Positions 5,559 through 9,096 of a DNA stretch of 9,096 nt are shown here, in pieces (the stretch's first letter is position 1; each line of letters opens with the position of its first letter). The notes beneath the pieces are model-generated. The model searched no databases and was not told the origin of the DNA. It saw nothing but the letters and a program-made list of their open reading frames with translations. The DNA comes from Dehalococcoidia bacterium (GTDB taxonomy: Bacteria > Chloroflexota > Dehalococcoidia > UBA1151 > UBA1328). The position numbers were made by a program, and so were the translations under genes. The stretch covers positions 1-9,096 of the forward strand of contig JASLNQ010000068.1 of the NCBI GenBank assembly GCA_030745955.1, in the 5' to 3' direction.

Positions 5559-8126
5559 GTGGCGCAATACTCACCTAGTTCATCACATTTGAGAGACGAG
5601 CCAACTGAGCTCCGGAGTGCGTTGCGTTCGCTCACCGCGAGCGACGGCGCTGATCGACTCAGGATGGCCGCCTACGCGCCTGCCGTTCTGGTAATCCTCA
5701 CGGTGCTTGTTATCGAACTTGGTCTTGGCGGTTTTCGCGCGAGCGCCGGCGCGTGGCTCCCACTGGTCGAAGTATCTGGCGTGATGGCCAGCGTCCTTGC
5801 CGGCACGCTGTGGTTCGGCTGGCGTCAGGCCCGTGTTGCCGCCCGCGCAATGACAGTGTTGAACCTTGCCGAAGATGAGCGCCGGATCATCTCCGCGATC
5901 GGTGTGGGTGCGAACTGGGACCTCGACCTCAACCGTATATTTGCCCGGTTCTCCAACGACCTGACCACCCTTATCGAATATGACCGCATGACCATCACAA
6001 CAGCCCGGAGCGACGGGCAAATGCAACTTGAATTCGTTGCCGGGCTACAGGCCACTGAAGATGAAATCGGTGGGATCGTCGTCTCGGTTGCCGGTAATCC
6101 GGACGGCCTGGTCAACCCGAGAGATTACGGACTCCACTCCCAGATGACGGTCCCGATTTCTGCAATCGATGGGACCATCACGATCCGGAGCCGCCAGCGC
6201 TACGCCTATGGCCCGGAATGCGTCGACATAATGCGCCAGGTTGTAGCCCAGATTTCACCGGGTATAGCTAACGCGATCCACTACCAGGACTCGCAACACC
6301 AAGTGATGGAGCGTACCGCACTCGCTGAAATTGGCAGGGCCGCAACCCAGGAAATCGATCTCGATTCGATCCTGCTCGTGGTGAGTGGAACGCTCTCGAA
6401 CCTGATGAAGTTCGATCACCTCGGGACAATACTCACGAACACCAAAGGGGAATCGGCAACCGTGGTCTGCTGGTCGAGCGAAGGCCTCCTCGGGATCAAC
6501 GTCGGCGACACCGTCGACCTGAGGGCTGCAGGCAACATGTCGGGAGTCATCACCGGACGTGGAAAAGACCCACTCGGCCTTAGCCCCCAGGTTGGGAAAC
6601 CAGGCGGGGAAGAACGGATCTGGATGCAGGTCCCGCTGGGTGAACAGGCAAATCTGCTGGGCGTAATCGTGGTCAGCGCGCCAATCGACGCCGTCCTCGG
6701 TGAAGACGAAGCCGACCTGCTGCAACGTGTCGCGAACCAGATCGCACCGGCGATCAAAAACGCACGACTCACCGCTGATCTGAAAAAGGCCGTCACCGAA
6801 CGCCAGGCCATCGCCGTGGTCGGACGTGCCGCCAGCACTGAATTCGAGATGAACCGGATCTTCGCAGTCGTAGCCGAAGAACTCGACGATGTCGTGCCCT
6901 ACGACTGGTTTGTCGCCATGATTGCAGAACCCGACACCGAGTATCTCGAAGTCGTTTACGTAAAAGGAACGCCCCTCTCGGGTTCCGCGGTTGGCGACCG
7001 AATACCCGACTTCACAGCAGAGGAAAAGCAGGAGCTCAAGGCCGGGCGGGCGATTCTCCGCAGCCGTGTAGATGAATCCACCTCGACCGGTCCTGCGGGT
7101 GACACGTCCGCTGTAGGTTCGTGGGTCCAGGTTGCGCTTGGCGATCTAAACGACCCGATGGGCTACATAAGCCTTCGCAGTCAGAATCCAGACGCCCACG
7201 ACATGTCACACGTCGAATTCCTGGAAGGCATCGCAAGGCAGATCACCCCCACCCTCAAGAACGCCCGGCTCTTCGAACAAGAGCGCGCACTGCGTGACCG
7301 GCTCGACTCGCAAAACAGGGATCTCCACGAGGCCAACGCCGCCAAGACCAGGTTCCTTTCAACGATTTCACACGAGCTGAAAACACCGCTTACGATCATT
7401 TCGGGATTCGTCGATCTGATGAGCGACAGCGTCGATCAGTTCGACGCCGAACACGCCGAATCCCTCGACATCATCCGCAAAAACGCCGCCCGCCTGGGCC
7501 TGCTGATCAACGATGTGCTCGATATTTCACGCATCGATGCCGGCAAGCTCCGGATCGAACCGACTGTATTCCAGCTGAACGAGCTCCTGGGCGAGCTCGA
7601 AAAAGGCTTCGAACAGATTCTTGAGACGAAAAACCACACCCTCGTCGTTTCGATGCCCGACGACGTGTCGTGGCTCGAGGCCGACCGCAACCGGATCGCC
7701 CAGCTCATCTCAAACCTGATCAACAATGCCCATAAGTACTCCGGGCCCGACTGCGAAATCAGGCTGAGCACAGCTATCGAAGACGAGAGTTTGACCGTCA
7801 TCATTGAAGATGATGGAATAGGCATTTCGGAAGGAGATCAAAAGCAGCTGTTCACCGCTTTCTTCAGGGCCGATAACGAGGCAACCCGGGAAGCTGGCGG
7901 CACAGGCCTGGGCCTCGTCATAGCCAAGTCGATTGTGGACCTGCACGATGGGGCGATGTGGTTGAACAGCATCGAAAACCAGGGAACGACAGTGGGGTTC
8001 AAGCTGCCCTGCGTTACATCCGAACCGATTGAGGTCACTCCCGACGATGCGGAACTTTCGCTGCTCAGCCAGCGATCGCGCCTCTTCCCCGACACCGAGT
8101 GGGACCAAATCGCAGAGACCGCGTGA
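5559..8126 (+). CDS. Membrane-anchored triple-GAF sensor histidine kinase
   Basis: The product is 855 residues. A polar N-terminus is followed by two TM helices (about 38-57 and 66-87). Three tandem GAF-like units come next (about 104-240, 252-402, 413-570), each opening with a similar phrase (IISAIGVGANWDLDL, LAEIGRAATQEIDL, IAVVGRAASTEFEM) and ending IANAI/IAPAIKNAR/ITPTLKNAR. A coiled linker (570-597) leads to HisKA with H605 in STISHELKTP. The HATPase domain has N-box LISNLINNAHKYS (716-728), G1 box DDGIG (751-755), F-box LFTAFF and G2 box GGTGLGLVIAK (780-790). The kinase should autophosphorylate H605 and pass phosphate to the receiver encoded 63 nt downstream. With almost no extracytoplasmic loop, sensing is probably cytosolic, by GAF ligands or membrane state. 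No CH-type bilin Cys is visible. GTG 5559 is the likely start: an in-frame TAA lies at 5529-5531 and the next ATG (5664) would clip the polar N-terminus. Its SD is weak. A TATAAA at 5527-5532 may be a -10 element. Confidence 0.93.
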   Translation: MAQYSPSSSHLRDEPTELRSALRSLTASDGADRLRMAAYAPAVLVILTVLVIELGLGGFRASAGAWLPLVEVSGVMASVLAGTLWFGWRQARVAARAMTVLNLAEDERRIISAIGVGANWDLDLNRIFARFSNDLTTLIEYDRMTITTARSDGQMQLEFVAGLQATEDEIGGIVVSVAGNPDGLVNPRDYGLHSQMTVPISAIDGTITIRSRQRYAYGPECVDIMRQVVAQISPGIANAIHYQDSQHQVMERTALAEIGRAATQEIDLDSILLVVSGTLSNLMKFDHLGTILTNTKGESATVVCWSSEGLLGINVGDTVDLRAAGNMSGVITGRGKDPLGLSPQVGKPGGEERIWMQVPLGEQANLLGVIVVSAPIDAVLGEDEADLLQRVANQIAPAIKNARLTADLKKAVTERQAIAVVGRAASTEFEMNRIFAVVAEELDDVVPYDWFVAMIAEPDTEYLEVVYVKGTPLSGSAVGDRIPDFTAEEKQELKAGRAILRSRVDESTSTGPAGDTSAVGSWVQVALGDLNDPMGYISLRSQNPDAHDMSHVEFLEGIARQITPTLKNARLFEQERALRDRLDSQNRDLHEANAAKTRFLSTISHELKTPLTIISGFVDLMSDSVDQFDAEHAESLDIIRKNAARLGLLINDVLDISRIDAGKLRIEPTVFQLNELLGELEKGFEQILETKNHTLVVSMPDDVSWLEADRNRIAQLISNLINNAHKYSGPDCEIRLSTAIEDESLTVIIEDDGIGISEGDQKQLFTAFFRADNEATREAGGTGLGLVIAKSIVDLHDGAMWLNSIENQGTTVGFKLPCVTSEPIEVTPDDAELSLLSQRSRLFPDTEWDQIAETA

Positions 8127-8140
8127 TTATTTGTGCATGT

Positions 8141-8160
8141 GTGAAACCGAAGTGAAACCG
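8141..8160 (+). repeat. Direct repeat GTGAAACCG, 11-bp period
   Basis: GTGAAACCG occurs at 8141-8149 and 8152-8160, separated by AA, so the repeat period is 11 bp, about one helical turn. It lies in the 63-nt gap between the kinase and its regulator, 29 nt before the regulator ATG. Same-face direct repeats of this period are typical of winged-helix (PhoB/OmpR-type) regulator sites, but no such regulator is encoded in the window. Confidence 0.55.
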
Positions 8161-8189
8161 TTCTATTCGAAGTTCGAGAGGAAATCGTA

Positions 8190-8609
8190 ATGAGCAAGAT
8201 TCTGGTGGTTGACGATAGTCCAGATATTCGTCTGCTGCTCAGTAGGACCCTGAAGGCGGCCGGACACGATGTGTCGGAAGTAACTGACGGCGATGAGACA
8301 GTGACGGCTGCGCTGGCATATGTGCCAGACCTGATACTGCTCGATGTGGCAATGGCACGAGTCGATGGATTTGTTGCCCTTGCACAGTTGAAGGGTGACC
8401 CCCGGACGCGGGATGTCCCGGTGATCATGGTGACAGCCAAGGGCCACCCGAGCGATCTCGAAACTGCTCGTGCGCTCGGGGCACTCGACTACATCAACAA
8501 ACCATGGGCACACGGCGAGGTTGAGCTACGGGTCCAGTGGGCTATTACAGCAGTTCAAAAACGACTGAAAAAAGAAGCGCAGCACGAGGCAGATCTGCTC
8601 GCAAGCTAG
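8190..8609 (+). CDS. Single-domain response regulator, partner of the triple-GAF kinase
   Basis: The product is 139 residues: one receiver domain plus a short charged C-terminal helix (about 124-139, VQKRLKKEAQHEADLLAS). Key residues are D8-D9 (LVVDD), phospho-acceptor D52 in LLDVAMARVDG, T82 after PVIMV, and K104 in INKPW. The usual Pro after Met in the D-x-x-M-P loop is Ala here, a tolerated change. There is no output domain, so it should act by protein contact or as a relay step. The ATG has AGAGGA at 8177-8182 with a 7-nt gap. It sits 63 nt after the kinase gene, suggesting one operon, although the direct repeat between them leaves room for separate control. It resembles the regulator at 1062-1442 closely in motif spacing. 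Confidence 0.93.
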   Translation: MSKILVVDDSPDIRLLLSRTLKAAGHDVSEVTDGDETVTAALAYVPDLILLDVAMARVDGFVALAQLKGDPRTRDVPVIMVTAKGHPSDLETARALGALDYINKPWAHGEVELRVQWAITAVQKRLKKEAQHEADLLAS

Positions 8610-8873
8610 GCACGGTGCGCAACTATTAGCTGCCTGGCCTCTCGGCGCATTCGGTTCGGTAGACGCGGTTTCACTTCACTTTCGCACTTCGGGCGGTCTT
8701 CTTCGGAAGACCGCTCTTCGCGTTGACACTTTTCCCGTCGGATGCCAGCATTGCCCTCTCGCACATTGAACGGTGAATTGGCAGTCGCGGGGTTGGACCG
8801 GCCAGTGGGTCCTTTCGATGATCGGTTCCGGGGGCTTTGGTATGGCTGATCGAACATCCGGCGGGGTAGCGAT
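8610..8873. other. Intergenic region after regulator 2
   Basis: No coding frame is supported here. Minus-strand frames crossing it are rich in Pro, Arg, Cys and His and look like shadows of the plus-strand frame to the right. Besides the hairpin at 8691-8716, a consensus -35-like TTGACA sits at 8723-8728, but no good -10 follows at 16-18 nt. GGACC and GGTCC around 8795-8813 form a weak dyad. Confidence 0.5.
8691..8716 (+). terminator. UUCG-tetraloop hairpin, probable terminator of the kinase-regulator unit
   Basis: GCGGTCTTC (8693-8701) pairs perfectly with GAAGACCGC (8706-8714) around TTCG, giving the extra-stable C(UUCG)G tetraloop. A G-T wobble and a G-C pair extend the stem to 11 pairs. 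It begins 82 nt after the regulator stop. The following bases (TCTTCGCG) are not a true U-run, so it could also be an RNA 3'-end stabiliser or processing site. Confidence 0.6.
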
Positions 8874-8948
8874 TTGAACGACCCCAATTTGAACGGTCCC
8901 GTTCGTGGCCGTCCCGTTTCTGGCAGTCCTGTCCGTGGTCGCCAGGCG
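8874..8948 (+). repeat. Five imperfect 15-nt tandem units
   Basis: Units begin at 8874, 8889, 8904, 8919 and 8934. The first two share TTGAACG and the middle three share a GTCCCGTT/GTCCTGTC-like end. The period is a multiple of three, so it encodes a five-residue repeat (roughly x-x-G-x-P-V pattern) in the plus-strand open frame. The units have diverged, most strongly the fifth. Confidence 0.55.
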
Positions 8949-9096
8949 GGAAACGCAGCGGCCGGTGGTGCCCGCAAAGCTCAGCTGGAAATGATCCGGG
9001 GCAATGACCCTGTGCCGGCTGTGAAAAAACCGGTCGCCGGATACATGCTCCGCCAGGCAAAACTGGACGACATGCATTCTTATTCACAAACCTTCC
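8874..9096 (+). CDS. Unidentified protein with N-terminal five-residue repeats, partial at window edge
   Basis: The frame is open from a stop at 8847-8849 to the window end, giving 74 residues from TTG 8874. A G-rich stretch (GGGG, 8863-8866) lies 7 nt before this TTG and may serve as SD. The first 25 residues are a tandem five-residue pattern (MNDPN LNGPV RGRPV SGSPV RGRQA), followed by a Gly/Ala-rich link and a charged amphipathic stretch (RKAQLEMIRGND) and then KKPVAGYMLRQAKLDDMHSY. The composition from about residue 33 on looks like real protein, whereas the opposite-strand frames are Cys/His/Pro/Arg-rich. The family is not recognised. A later start at ATG 8991 (residue 40) is possible and would remove the repeats. 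The rest of the gene lies outside the window. Confidence 0.5.
   Translation, partial: MNDPNLNGPVRGRPVSGSPVRGRQAGNAAAGGARKAQLEMIRGNDPVPAVKKPVAGYMLRQAKLDDMHSYSQTF

Noticed and set aside
5559..7270. Phytochrome-like chromophore binding in the GAF units
   Set aside because: No Cys-His bilin attachment pair is seen; C221 and C304 lie in other contexts, so a photoreceptor role is not supported.
8671..9087. Minus-strand frames of 133-138 residues at the right edge
   Set aside because: Cys/His/Pro/Arg-rich shadows; the plus-strand frame has more protein-like composition and an in-frame repeat period.

Overview
The window looks like a moderately GC-rich (roughly 55-60 % by eye) bacterial chromosome segment with short intergenic gaps, frequent GTG/TTG starts and clear Shine-Dalgarno sites. 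The gene mix (GAF-rich histidine kinases paired with stand-alone receiver proteins, an NMT1/THI5-like binding protein without transporter partners, an HpcH/HpaI-type aldolase, an extended-SDR epimerase) would fit an environmental Chloroflexota lineage such as the SAR202/Dehalococcoidia group. That placement is an inference from gene content only. No mobile element, CRISPR array, tRNA or rRNA was seen.

Layout. At 123-1442 (+) lies a damaged sensor histidine kinase gene followed by a clean single-domain response regulator. The kinase carries a +1 frameshift near 318-328 and lacks most of its GAF domain and the whole HisKA region. A nucleotide-sugar epimerase-like SDR gene (1439-2377, -) converges on the regulator, and their stop codons share one CTAG. 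A 351-nt gap (2378-2728) containing several dyads separates the divergent epimerase and a substrate-binding-protein-like gene (2729-3616, +). The latter converges on a TrmH/RlmB-family rRNA 2'-O-methyltransferase gene (3680-4456, -). That gene is divergent from an HpcH/HpaI aldolase/citrate lyase family gene (4603-5367, +). Next comes an intact second two-component pair: an 855-residue, two-TM, triple-GAF hybrid-less histidine kinase (5559-8126) and a single-domain response regulator (8190-8609). A UUCG-tetraloop hairpin (8691-8716) probably ends that unit. A partial unidentified reading frame with a five-unit 15-nt tandem repeat (8874 onward) runs off the right edge.

How the parts may work together. 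The two kinase-regulator pairs have the same order and related sequences: receiver residues align position for position, and the ATPase domains share motif wording. They look like paralogous signalling modules flanking metabolic and housekeeping genes. Because the first kinase has lost its phospho-accepting histidine region while its regulator is intact, regulator 1 may be orphaned or served by another kinase such as the one at 5559-8126. That last point is inference. I did not find a clear, new multi-gene system. The most unusual content is the decayed/rearranged first kinase beside its intact regulator and the repeat-bearing open frame at the right edge.
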